The notes under the pieces are model-generated. The model was not told where the DNA came from, searched no databases, and was given only the letters and a program-made list of their open reading frames with translations. This document shows positions 1 to 5,799 of a stretch of DNA of 7,301 nucleotides, piece after piece. How positions within the stretch are numbered: the first letter of the stretch is position 1; each line of letters starts with the position of its first letter. A program made the translations under genes and the position numbers. This DNA is from Deltaproteobacteria bacterium (GTDB lineage Bacteria; Desulfobacterota; SM23-61): assembly GCA_026388915.1 (NCBI GenBank), contig JAPLIW010000431.1:1-7301 (forward strand), written 5' to 3'.

Positions 1-197
1 TAGTTGATCACGATAGGAACCCCGAGCATCTTCTCCAGGTAAGGTTGCTGCATCCGGGCTTCCACGTCGGATTGCCCCCCCGGGTTAAAAGGAATGATGT
101 AAGTGATCGGCCCCTTGGGAAAGTCTGAAGCCGCAAAAACCATGGTCGGGATTAGCACCAGGACTATTAAACCAAAGAGCATGCTGATTCTTTTCAT
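1..197 (-). CDS. tctC: TctC-family periplasmic binding protein, second copy (N-terminal part, runs off the left edge)
   Basis: This is the start of a tripartite tricarboxylate transporter binding protein; 65 complete codons are present and the rest lies beyond base 1. The start is the ATG at 197-195, preceded by AAAGGAGAG with about 7 bases between AGGAG and the ATG. Residues 1-22 form a Sec signal peptide (MKR, hydrophobic core, VFA before ASDF). The mature part begins DFPKGPITYIIPFNPGGQSD, the N-terminal family signature with the PGGxxD turn, followed by EARMQQPYLEKMLGVP. By hand alignment, 30 of 42 mature residues match the complete tctC at 586-1548, and 96 of 125 bases match 1349-1473 without a gap, so the two are paralogs in tandem. 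It presumably presents an organic acid to a TctAB permease. It lies 388 bases after the first tctC stop, so it may belong to the same transcript or have its own promoter. Confidence 0.93.
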   Translation of the reverse strand, partial: MKRISMLFGLIVLVLIPTMVFAASDFPKGPITYIIPFNPGGQSDVEARMQQPYLEKMLGVPIVIN

Positions 198-290
198 TTG
201 TTCTCTCCTTTCTTCGATCCGCCCTTCCTCGCCCCGCCCTTATCACCCGGAATGCAGAAGAGGGGAGGGTAAAATTTTTTCATGAGTTGT

Positions 291-326
291 ATCCGCGTTC
301 ATCCGTGTTCATCCACGTCCCATCCA
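291..326. repeat. Short tandem repeat, about 3.5 units of ATCCGTGTTC
   Basis: Three consecutive 10-base units are visible on the plus strand: ATCCGCGTTC (291-300), ATCCGTGTTC (301-310) and ATCCACGTCC (311-320), followed by a partial unit CATCCAG. On the transcribed strand it reads as GGATGAACNC units. It is noncoding and related to the cluster at 360-385. Confidence 0.8.
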
Positions 327-359
327 GTCTTTTATTCTTAAATCTTTTGCGAATAGAAA

Positions 360-385
360 ATCTGTGTTCATCTGTTTTCATCTGT
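360..385. repeat. Short tandem repeat, about 2.5 units of ATCTGTGTTC
   Basis: Plus-strand units are ATCTGTGTTC (360-369), ATCTGTTTTC (370-379) and the partial ATCTGT (380-385). The unit differs from the 291-326 cluster mainly by CCG to CTG, so both are probably parts of one degenerate repeat array interrupted by about 33 AT-rich bases. Confidence 0.75.
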
Positions 386-430
386 ACTACTTACGTTCAA
401 ACTCTGAAATTTTTACTAAGCAAAAAGCAT

Positions 431-480
431 CCCCCCCACCCTAACCCTCCCCCTCGAGGGGGGAGGGGAGGGAGGGGGTG
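431..480. repeat. C-rich/G-rich palindromic intergenic element (REP-like) with a G-quadruplex motif
   Basis: The left arm carries a CCCTAACCC core and C-runs, the centre is the palindrome CTCGAG (453-458), and the right arm is G-rich. Arms around the centre pair as TCCCCCTC/GAGGGGGGA. The right arm has four G-runs (458-463, 465-468, 470-472, 474-478) separated by single A residues, a textbook G-quadruplex pattern on the plus strand, which is the template strand of these genes. A related element occurs at 5757-5793. It resembles dispersed REP-like elements, but copy number cannot be judged from one window. Confidence 0.65.
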
Positions 481-493
481 ATTTCTTTTGGTT

Positions 494-506
494 GCGGCTT
501 TGCCGC
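494..506. repeat. Small GC hairpin downstream of tctC
   Basis: GCGGC-TTT-GCCGC is a perfect 5-bp stem with a 3-base loop. It lies about 80 bases after the tctC stop codon on the transcribed strand. No U-tract follows it on the minus strand, so it is not a classic intrinsic terminator; it may protect the 3' end of the tctBAC message. Confidence 0.45.
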
Positions 507-544
507 GCTAAGTTTATCTGTGTCCCGATAAGAAATCTTTAATT

Positions 545-557
545 GCGGTTCTTCCGC
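545..557 (-). terminator. Weak hairpin 28 bases after the tctC stop
   Basis: On the minus strand GCGG-AAGAA-CCGC forms a 4-bp GC stem. The bases after it (AATTAAAGATTTC) are AT-rich but are not a clean U-tract. It is the hairpin nearest the tctC stop and could contribute to termination or RNA 3'-end stability. It is at best a weak intrinsic terminator. Confidence 0.25.
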
Positions 558-585
558 GCGGTATTCCCTATGGCTCAAATGGTTT

Positions 586-1548
586 TTACTGTTTTTTCAG
601 GTCGAACTCCTGCGCCAGTTTGACGTGCCCCTTCACTTCCATCTCCAGGTATCTATGAGAATCTTCGATTCCCATGACCTGGGGGACGAAACCGGCCTGC
701 TCCATCTTGGCAATAAACTCCGGCTTCGAGGTGGTTTCCAGGAAGGCCTTCTCCAGGCGTTTCTGGATGTCCTTGGGAATAGTCTTCGGTCCCATGGCCC
801 CGCGGGCAATCCGCGGGTACATCTTATAGCCCAGTTCCTCAAAGGTGGGAACCTCGGGCAACTGGACCATCCGTTTTGGGGACCCGATGGCCAGCACCTT
901 GATCTGGTCTTTGCTGGTCGTCAGGACGCTCGAATTGGTAAAAGCCGCATCGATGTGCCCGCCCAGCAGCGCCGTCTGAACCTGGGAGGTGCCGGTGAAG
1001 GTAATATAGTTCACCTTCACCCCCGCCAGTTTCATGAACTGCAGGGTGGCAAAATGGTGACCTGTGAATTTCCCCACCCCGCCGCAGGATACTTTCCCCG
1101 GGTTGGCTTTACAATAGTCGATGAATTCTTTGAAGGTATTGGCCTTGAAGTCCTTTTTCACCGCCAACCCGATGGGCGTATATTCCACGATTGAAAAGAT
1201 CACGAAATCATCGGTCTTGAAAGTCACATCCTTCATGAAAATGGGCTGAAGGATGATGTGGGGAATGCTGAACCCTCCGATGTTGTACCCATCCGGCTTA
1301 GCCGCGGCCAGTTTCGACCAGCAAAGCCCTCCGCCTGCGCCCGGAAGATAATTGATCACAAAAGGAACCCCCAGATTTTTTTCCAGGTAAGGCTGCATGG
1401 CCCGGGCGGCGATGTCCACCTCACCCCCCGGGTTGAAAGGATTCATGTAATTGATGGGCCCCTTGGGAAAGTCCTGAGCGCCTGCGGGGACCGTCGAGAA
1501 GGCCAACAAGAGCGCGAAAACCAAACCTGTCACTTGCCATTTCTTCAT
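586..1548 (-). CDS. tctC: TctC/Bug-family tripartite tricarboxylate transporter binding protein
   Basis: This 320-residue periplasmic protein, of usual family length, captures a carboxylate ligand and delivers it to the TctAB permease. Residues 1-24 are a Sec signal peptide (MKKW, hydrophobic core, cleavage after AGA). The mature protein starts QDFPKGPINYMNPFNPGGEVD (PGGxxD, Asp45), then PFVINYLPGAGGG (62-74) and AKPDGYNIGG (83-92), all signatures of the family. Later come a TGTSQVQTALLGGHIDAA segment (185-202) and PEVPTFEELGY (231-241), also typical. I chose the ATG at 1548 because it gives a clean signal peptide and has AAAGGA 11 bases upstream. The ATG at 1560 directly abuts that Shine-Dalgarno, and a TTG at 1599 would overlap tctA. 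It starts 31 bases after the tctA stop and ends an apparent tctBAC unit. The substrate cannot be told from sequence; TctC proteins bind citrate, tricarballylate, aromatic acids and others. Confidence 0.95.
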   Translation of the reverse strand: MKKWQVTGLVFALLLAFSTVPAGAQDFPKGPINYMNPFNPGGEVDIAARAMQPYLEKNLGVPFVINYLPGAGGGLCWSKLAAAKPDGYNIGGFSIPHIILQPIFMKDVTFKTDDFVIFSIVEYTPIGLAVKKDFKANTFKEFIDYCKANPGKVSCGGVGKFTGHHFATLQFMKLAGVKVNYITFTGTSQVQTALLGGHIDAAFTNSSVLTTSKDQIKVLAIGSPKRMVQLPEVPTFEELGYKMYPRIARGAMGPKTIPKDIQKRLEKAFLETTSKPEFIAKMEQAGFVPQVMGIEDSHRYLEMEVKGHVKLAQEFDLKKQ

Positions 1549-1579
1549 CTCTGTTGCCATCCTTTCGTCTTTTTTTCCA

Positions 1580-3097
1580 CTACACTTCTTCTCCCTCAAC
1601 CTTTTCCCGCAATTTCTCCCGTCGTTTCCCCAACCAGGGAATGAACGGAGAAATCAAGAGGACTAAAGAAACAATCATGAACACCGCCGAAATGGGTTTC
1701 TGGATGAAGATCCAGGGGTCCCCCTGGGAAATCGTCAGGGCCAGCCGGAGGTTATTTTCCATCATGGGCCCGATAACGATCGCGAGAACCAGGGGAGCCA
1801 TCTCGAACTGGAACTTCCGGGCCAGATAGCCGAAGATTCCGAACCCGATCATCAGGGCCACCTCAACATTGCTGTAATTCAGGCTGAAGACCCCGACCAG
1901 GCAAAAGAGCAGAATCAGGGGGAAGAGGATGGGGTAGGGGACTTTCAAAACCTTGACCCAAAGGCCGATGAGGGGCAGGTTCAGGATCAGGAGCATGATA
2001 TTTCCCAAGTACATGCTCATGATGGTCCCCCAGAAGAGGTCCGGGTATTTGGAAATCAGCATGGGGCCAGGCTGGATTCCATGAATCATGAAAGCGCCCA
2101 GGAGAATGGCGATGACCGAGTTCGCGGGGATCCCCAAGGTGAAAAGAGGGATGAAAGCCCCGCCGGTTGCAGCATTGTTGGCGGATTCGGGCCCGGCCAC
2201 GCCTTCGATCACTCCTGTGCCAAATTTCTCTGGGTGCTTGGAAATCTTCTTTTCGATCGCATAAGAGGTGAAAGCGGATATCACCGGCGCTGGCCCGGGC
2301 AGGATCCCGATGAAGAACCCCAGAAAAGACCCGCGGATAATCGGCCAGAAAGAGTCTTTCCAGTCCCGGAGGTTGGGGAGAAGGTTTTTCACCTTGGCGG
2401 TGATAATTTCCCGCTTCATCTCCTCTTCCACGTTGGAGATCACCTCCGCCACCCCGAAAAGACCCATGATCGCCGGTATCAGCCCGATTCCATCGGCCAG
2501 CTCGAGGACCCCAAAGGTGAGGCGCTGGGTGCCGGAGATGGCATCCATGCCGATGGTTCCGAGGAGCAATCCGAAGACCGCTATCATCAGAGCCTTCAAG
2601 ATCGACCCGGAGGCAAGGTAAATAAGGACGACAATCCCCATGAGCATGAGGCTGAAGTATTCCGGGGGACCGAAAGCCAAAGCAAATTTGGCCAGGGGTG
2701 GAGCGACCAGCATCAGTCCGAGCACGGAAATGGTTCCGGCAATAAAGGACCCGAAGGCGGCAATCCCCAGGGCCGGGCCTGCCCGACCTTTGAGGGCCAT
2801 TTGGTACCCGTCCAGGCAGGTGATAACCGACGCCGCTTCACCGGGGATGTTTACCAGAATGGAAGTGGTCGAGCCTCCATACATGGCTCCGTAGTAGATC
2901 CCGGCCAGCATGATGATGGCGGTAACCGGCGTTACGTGAAAAGTGTTGGGAAGGAGAAGGGCGATGGCCGCCGTGGGACCGAGGCCGGGTAGCACGCCGA
3001 CCAGGGTTCCCATGAGAACGCCTAAGAAACAAAATAATATATTGGTAGGGGTAAAAAGGGTTTGGACGCCGAGAGCAATGTGAGCCAGCATATCCAT
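1580..3097 (-). CDS. tctA: TctA-family large permease subunit of a tripartite tricarboxylate transporter
   Basis: This 505-residue inner-membrane protein is the transport channel of the TTT system and works with TctB and TctC. It is hydrophobic throughout, with roughly ten to twelve membrane segments. The N-terminal half holds GVLPGLGP (34-41) and the family signature YGAMYGGSTTSILVNIPGEA (69-88), then CLDGYQMALKG (94-104). The second half repeats the pattern with GILPGPAP (264-271) and EGVAGPESANNAATGGAF through LGIP (298-324), consistent with an internal duplication known for this family. The C-terminus is basic and acidic (KRREKLREKVEGEE). The start at 3097 lies 7 bases after the tctB stop. 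The Shine-Dalgarno AGGTGA overlaps the tctB TAG stop, which suggests translational coupling. Its spacing suits the second ATG (3091, MLAHIALG) slightly better than the first, so the true start could be two codons later. Confidence 0.97.
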   Translation of the reverse strand: MDMLAHIALGVQTLFTPTNILFCFLGVLMGTLVGVLPGLGPTAAIALLLPNTFHVTPVTAIIMLAGIYYGAMYGGSTTSILVNIPGEAASVITCLDGYQMALKGRAGPALGIAAFGSFIAGTISVLGLMLVAPPLAKFALAFGPPEYFSLMLMGIVVLIYLASGSILKALMIAVFGLLLGTIGMDAISGTQRLTFGVLELADGIGLIPAIMGLFGVAEVISNVEEEMKREIITAKVKNLLPNLRDWKDSFWPIIRGSFLGFFIGILPGPAPVISAFTSYAIEKKISKHPEKFGTGVIEGVAGPESANNAATGGAFIPLFTLGIPANSVIAILLGAFMIHGIQPGPMLISKYPDLFWGTIMSMYLGNIMLLILNLPLIGLWVKVLKVPYPILFPLILLFCLVGVFSLNYSNVEVALMIGFGIFGYLARKFQFEMAPLVLAIVIGPMMENNLRLALTISQGDPWIFIQKPISAVFMIVSLVLLISPFIPWLGKRREKLREKVEGEEV

Positions 3098-3104
3098 GGG
3101 TCAC

Positions 3105-3572
3105 CTAAAAACCGAGGAATCCCCTGGGCAGCTGGGTCTCCAGAAAATTGATGAAGAGAAGGCGGGCTGCCAGGGCGCTGAGAACGGCGACGATCAAGGT
3201 GCGGGTCCAGGTCTGGGGAAAGATGAAACGGACCAGAAAGCCTATAAAAAGGAATGTCGTGATCGTGAAGCCCAGGGGGGTTAGGAGAAAGTTGTAGGCG
3301 ATTAAGGCGGCAAAAGTGGCCGCCACCCTCTTCCAGGAGTCAGACCTGGGAAAAAAGGAATGGGTGATGGGCGGCAGCTTTCCCCAGAACGTGCGCAGCA
3401 GGAGGGATCCGGACATGGCCGTCAGAACAATTCCGCCCCAGAAGGGCAAAAAGCCGGGGCCTGGCTCGTTCCAGGCGCCGATTTCCACCGACCGGGCATA
3501 GATGAAAAAGAATACCCCAACAGCCAGGAAGAAGATCGCCGATATGCGGTTATAACGGATGGCATTATCCAT
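3105..3572 (-). CDS. tctB: TctB-family small permease subunit of a tripartite tricarboxylate transporter
   Basis: This 155-residue membrane protein is the small subunit that pairs with TctA. It has about four hydrophobic segments (roughly 9-26, 42-60, 84-110 and 125-143). The family signature EPGPGFLPFWGG is at 36-47, after the first membrane segment, and LLTPLGFTITTFLFI (96-110) is the usual third-to-fourth segment region. Family members are poorly conserved, and the signature plus the tctA neighbour carries the assignment. The ATG at 3572 is preceded by TAGGAA, with GGA six bases from the ATG. It is the first gene of the tctBAC unit and has a good promoter about 80 bases upstream (3655-3684). 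Gene order B-A-C differs from the classic tctCBA order but is common among TTT clusters. Confidence 0.95.
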   Translation of the reverse strand: MDNAIRYNRISAIFFLAVGVFFFIYARSVEIGAWNEPGPGFLPFWGGIVLTAMSGSLLLRTFWGKLPPITHSFFPRSDSWKRVAATFAALIAYNFLLTPLGFTITTFLFIGFLVRFIFPQTWTRTLIVAVLSALAARLLFINFLETQLPRGFLGF

Positions 3573-3654
3573 TTCCGTTCCTATTCTTGAAAAACTTTAG
3601 GGGAAAATCCAAACCCTTGTAGGGGGTCAGATCAACCCAGCCAATTCTGAGTGG

Positions 3655-3684
3655 ATTCTAAATCGGAAAAACATCCGCTGTCAA
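3655..3684 (-). promoter_or_regulatory. Predicted sigma70-type promoter for tctBAC
   Basis: On the minus strand a perfect -35 box TTGACA (3684-3679) is followed after 18 bases by TAGAAT (3660-3655), a 5-of-6 match to the -10 consensus. Transcription would start near 3648, leaving a 5' leader of about 75 bases before the tctB ATG at 3572. The position, in the only sizeable gap between the TRAP and TTT genes, supports a separate tct transcription unit. Confidence 0.6.
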
Positions 3685-3700
3685 GGATGTAATCGGTTTC

Positions 3701-3712
3701 ATTGTATACATT
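3701..3712. promoter_or_regulatory. Palindromic operator candidate (TGTATACA) upstream of the tct promoter
   Basis: ATTGTATACATT contains a perfect 8-base palindrome TGTATACA (3703-3710). Its centre lies about 58 bases upstream of the predicted tct start site, just upstream of the -35 box. Sites of the form TTGTATACAA are known for FCD-type GntR regulators, which often control organic-acid genes. No regulator gene is in the window, so the link is inferred. Confidence 0.35.
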
Positions 3713-3750
3713 AAGAGGGGCCTTCCTCCTGAAGAGCAGGGCGCATGGCC

Positions 3751-3780
3751 AAAAATTAGCTTCCGCAATTCCAGCTTAAT
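3751..3780 (-). terminator. Weak terminator-like hairpin after dctM
   Basis: On the minus strand ATTA(A)GCT can pair with AGCTAAT across an 11-base loop, a 7-bp stem with one bulged A, followed directly by TTTTT. The stem is AT-rich and therefore weak. It lies about 50 bases past the dctM stop and upstream of the tct promoter, where a terminator of dctPQM would be expected. Confidence 0.3.
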
Positions 3781-3793
3781 GTTTTTCTTCCCC

Positions 3794-3821
3794 GATCCGA
3801 AATCCGCAATCCACAATCCGC
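3794..3821. repeat. Heptanucleotide tandem repeat, four units of AATCCGC
   Basis: The consecutive 7-base plus-strand units are GATCCGA (3794-3800), AATCCGC (3801-3807), AATCCAC (3808-3814) and AATCCGC (3815-3821). The array begins 7 bases past the dctM stop on the transcribed strand, where it reads GCGGATT. It is noncoding and resembles simple-sequence arrays seen between genes in some deltaproteobacterial genomes (recollection, not checked). Confidence 0.8.
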
Positions 3822-3828
3822 GATTGTT

Positions 3829-5172
3829 TTACCGCGTGATCATCTTATTGGGAAGCCATAGGGCCAGTTCGGGCCAGAAACACAGGATGACCATTCCCAG
3901 ACAGAGCATGACAATGAAAGGGATTGACCCTTTTAGCACCTCGGTAAGCGGCACATCCGGAGCAATCCCCTGAACGATATACAGGTTCAGTCCCACGGGG
4001 GGGGTAATCAGGCCGGCTTCCATGTTCAGGGTGACGATCACCCCGAACCAGATCGGATCAAAGCCCAGGCTTTTGATGATGGGGTGCATGATGGGGGCCG
4101 TGATCAGGATGATCGCCACCGGAGGCATGAAACAGCCCAGGACCAGGAGAAAGATATTGATGATGAACATGACCATCCATCTGCTCAACTCGAGACCGAT
4201 GATCCCGTTGGCCACGGTCTGGGTGATGTAAAGTTTGGTCAGGACCACCCCGAAGAGATACGAGGTTCCCACGATCATGAGGATCATGGTGCTTTCGCGG
4301 ATGGTGCCTTTCAGAACCTTCAAGACTTCTCCGCGCAAAGTTAATTGGTAGATGATCATGACCAGGATCAGCGCAGCCACGGATCCCACCGCAGCGGCCT
4401 CACTGGGGGTAGCCAGGCCTCCATAGAGAGTGAACATCATGATGCCGATGAGGAGGACAAAGGGGGCCACCCGGGGCAGTCCCGCCAGTTTCTCTTTCAG
4501 CGTGAAGGACTCTTCGGCAAGGAGGAGATGATCGGAAGCACTCGCCCCCGCCCGGCGGAGGCTCTTCTTTTTGAAAATCATGTAAAGGATGACCCAGACG
4601 GAGAACATGAGGGTCATGATGATCCCGGGGATGACGCCGGCGATGAAGAGTTTGCCCACCGAGGTCTGGGTGGCGATTCCATACACAATCATGGTCACGC
4701 TCGGGGGAATCAGAATCCCCAGGGTTCCCCCTCCTACGATCAGGCCGGTCGCCAGAGACCCTGGATAGCCCCGTTTGCGCATCTCGGGAATTCCGGCGGT
4801 CCCGATCGCGGCCGCCGTCGCCGGGCTCGAACCGCACAGAGCGGCAAAGATGGCGCAGGCCACGATGTTGGAAATCCCCAACCCTCCGGGGAGCCGGTAC
4901 AGCCAGCGGTGAATCGATTCATAGAGATCTGAGCCGGCCCGGGTGTTGGCCAGGATCGCTCCCATGAGGATGAAAAGAGGAATGGCCAGGAGCCCAAAGT
5001 CGTTCACCCCTTCGAAGACCGTGTGGGCGGTCATCATGAACTGCTGGAAATCCATAAGGGTTAGGATGAAGAAGAGGGAGGCCGCTCCCAGGGCGAAGGC
5101 GATAGGCATCCCGCTCAGCAGAAATACCAGGGAGACGAGAAGGACGATGATCCCCAGCGTGGAGGGCGTCAT
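3829..5172 (-). CDS. dctM: TRAP transporter large permease subunit (DctM family)
   Basis: This 447-residue inner-membrane protein is the ion-coupled transport subunit of a TRAP system and works with DctQ and DctP. It has about twelve hydrophobic segments. Recognisable DctM features are SGMPIAFALG (20-29), IPLFILMGAIL (64-74), CGSSPATAAAIGT (113-125), GGGTLGILIPPSV (147-159), LATPSEAAAVG (253-263) and GLITPPVGLNLY (387-398). The GILIPPS and LITPPVG pair marks the two-fold pseudo-repeat of the ion transporter fold. Its length is normal and no key motif is broken. The ATG at 5172 overlaps the dctQ stop as ATGA, with AAAGGGGG just upstream inside dctQ, so the two are translationally coupled. A charged, less hydrophobic loop (200-232) separates the halves. 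Q and M are separate genes, which argues against the TAXI-type fused QM arrangement. Confidence 0.97.
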   Translation of the reverse strand: MTPSTLGIIVLLVSLVFLLSGMPIAFALGAASLFFILTLMDFQQFMMTAHTVFEGVNDFGLLAIPLFILMGAILANTRAGSDLYESIHRWLYRLPGGLGISNIVACAIFAALCGSSPATAAAIGTAGIPEMRKRGYPGSLATGLIVGGGTLGILIPPSVTMIVYGIATQTSVGKLFIAGVIPGIIMTLMFSVWVILYMIFKKKSLRRAGASASDHLLLAEESFTLKEKLAGLPRVAPFVLLIGIMMFTLYGGLATPSEAAAVGSVAALILVMIIYQLTLRGEVLKVLKGTIRESTMILMIVGTSYLFGVVLTKLYITQTVANGIIGLELSRWMVMFIINIFLLVLGCFMPPVAIILITAPIMHPIIKSLGFDPIWFGVIVTLNMEAGLITPPVGLNLYIVQGIAPDVPLTEVLKGSIPFIVMLCLGMVILCFWPELALWLPNKMITR

Positions 5173-5723
5173 TTCTGCCCCCTTTCTTCATCCTGAGCCT
5201 GCTTTTCTCCATTACCGGACCTCATCCGGGTCCAAAGGTTTGATAGATGTACCAGGTACTGAAGACAGAGGAGGGTCATCCCAAAGGGGAGAAAAAGATA
5301 AGAAATCCAAAGGGGCGGACCCCAGAGCGAGTCCGAGCGCCAGCCTTTGGAGGCTGCTTCCCACCACATCTCCCACCCCAACCAGGCAACGACCAGGCAA
5401 AAAACCAAGGAAATGATGGAGGTATAGAAGGAAAGATGAGCCTGGACGCGCGGGGGGAGGAGATGAGTCATCAGATCGATATTGATATGGCCTCCATGCT
5501 TGAGGCCGTAGGCAGCCCCCACAAAAGTGGCCATGATCAGGAGATAAACCGAGAATTCAATCTCCCAGATGGTCGGGGTCTTGAAGACGTAACGCATGAG
5601 GACCTCGTAGGTCAAAACCCCGGCGGAGACCAGAACGCTGACCGCGCAGACGATGCCGCTTATCTCGCTGATCCTGGAGATCCAATAAAAAAACGGACGG
5701 GCAGAAGGATTTTCGGAGGCCAC
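5169..5723 (-). CDS. dctQ: TRAP transporter small permease subunit (DctQ family)
   Basis: This 184-residue membrane protein is the small TRAP subunit that associates with DctM and helps engage DctP. Four membrane segments fall near 20-38, 55-72, 97-117 and 138-160. Family signatures are YEVLMRYVFKTPTIWEIEF (39-57, the MRY-F-P-W pattern), LKHGGHINIDL (74-84, the GHI-D pattern) and PLWISYLFLPFGM (137-149). The C-terminal tail is polar and charged (RSGNGEKQAQDEERGQK). Translation starts at GTG (5723-5721), supported by a perfect AAGGAGG with a 5-base spacer. The gene overlaps dctM by 4 bases. It is separated from dctP by 76 bases holding a hairpin/G-run element, so its expression may be set below that of dctP. 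Confidence 0.96.
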   Translation of the reverse strand: MASENPSARPFFYWISRISEISGIVCAVSVLVSAGVLTYEVLMRYVFKTPTIWEIEFSVYLLIMATFVGAAYGLKHGGHINIDLMTHLLPPRVQAHLSFYTSIISLVFCLVVAWLGWEMWWEAASKGWRSDSLWGPPLWISYLFLPFGMTLLCLQYLVHLSNLWTRMRSGNGEKQAQDEERGQK

Positions 5724-5756
5724 TTTTTCCTCCTTATCGAAAATCTTCTTTCTTAT

Positions 5757-5793
5757 CCCCCTCCCTCATGGAGGGAAAGGGGAGGGGGAGGGG
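5757..5793. repeat. Hairpin and G-run element between dctP and dctQ (REP-like)
   Basis: CCCTCC (5759-5764) pairs with GGAGGG (5770-5775) across a 5-base loop, with an alternative CCCTC-ATG-GAGGG pairing. The element continues with G-runs at 5773-5775, 5779-5782, 5784-5788 and 5790-5793, a G-quadruplex pattern on the plus (template) strand. It starts 7 bases past the dctP stop. Its composition matches the element at 431-480, suggesting one dispersed family. A hairpin placed after a binding-protein gene and before its permease genes can shield the upstream mRNA and reduce downstream expression. Confidence 0.6.
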
Positions 5794-5799
5794 CGGTTG

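Larger units (their letters stand above)
198..585. other. 388-base intergenic region between the two tctC genes, rich in repeats
   Basis: No gene with a credible ribosome binding site is seen here. In order from the left, the gap holds the Shine-Dalgarno of the partial tctC, a cluster of 10-base repeats (291-326), a second such cluster (360-385), a C-rich/G-rich palindrome (431-480) and three small GC hairpins (494-506, 514-530, 545-557) just downstream of the tctC stop. I found no convincing sigma70 promoter for the left-hand tctC. The stacking of several repeat types makes this look like an accumulation site for short dispersed elements. Confidence 0.7.

Noticed and set aside
194..283. 29-codon minus-strand frame (MKKFYPPLFC...) whose TGA overlaps the ATG of the partial tctC
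   Set aside because: The ATGA overlap looks like coupling, but there is no Shine-Dalgarno before its ATG, and its Gly/Lys-rich end simply translates the purine-rich ribosome binding region of tctC. It is probably coincidence.
291..385. CRISPR array
   Set aside because: The units are only 10 bases and directly adjacent, without spacers of 25-40 bases, so this is a short tandem repeat.
625..1194. 189-codon open frame on the plus strand
   Set aside because: It is antisense to tctC, which has clear family motifs and a signal peptide; the antisense frame has neither.
1549..1599. Upstream TTG start giving a 337-residue TctC
   Set aside because: It would overlap the end of tctA and place 17 polar, charged residues before the signal peptide. 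The ATG at 1548 gives a normal signal peptide and a usable Shine-Dalgarno.
2081..2992. 303-codon open frame on the plus strand
   Set aside because: It lies entirely antisense to tctA, has charged low-complexity composition (many Gly, Asp, Glu, Arg), shows no domain, and arises from codon bias of the real gene.
4345..4932. 195-codon open frame on the plus strand
   Set aside because: It is antisense to dctM, rich in His, Asp and Gly as expected from the complement of hydrophobic codons, with no ribosome binding site or family signature.
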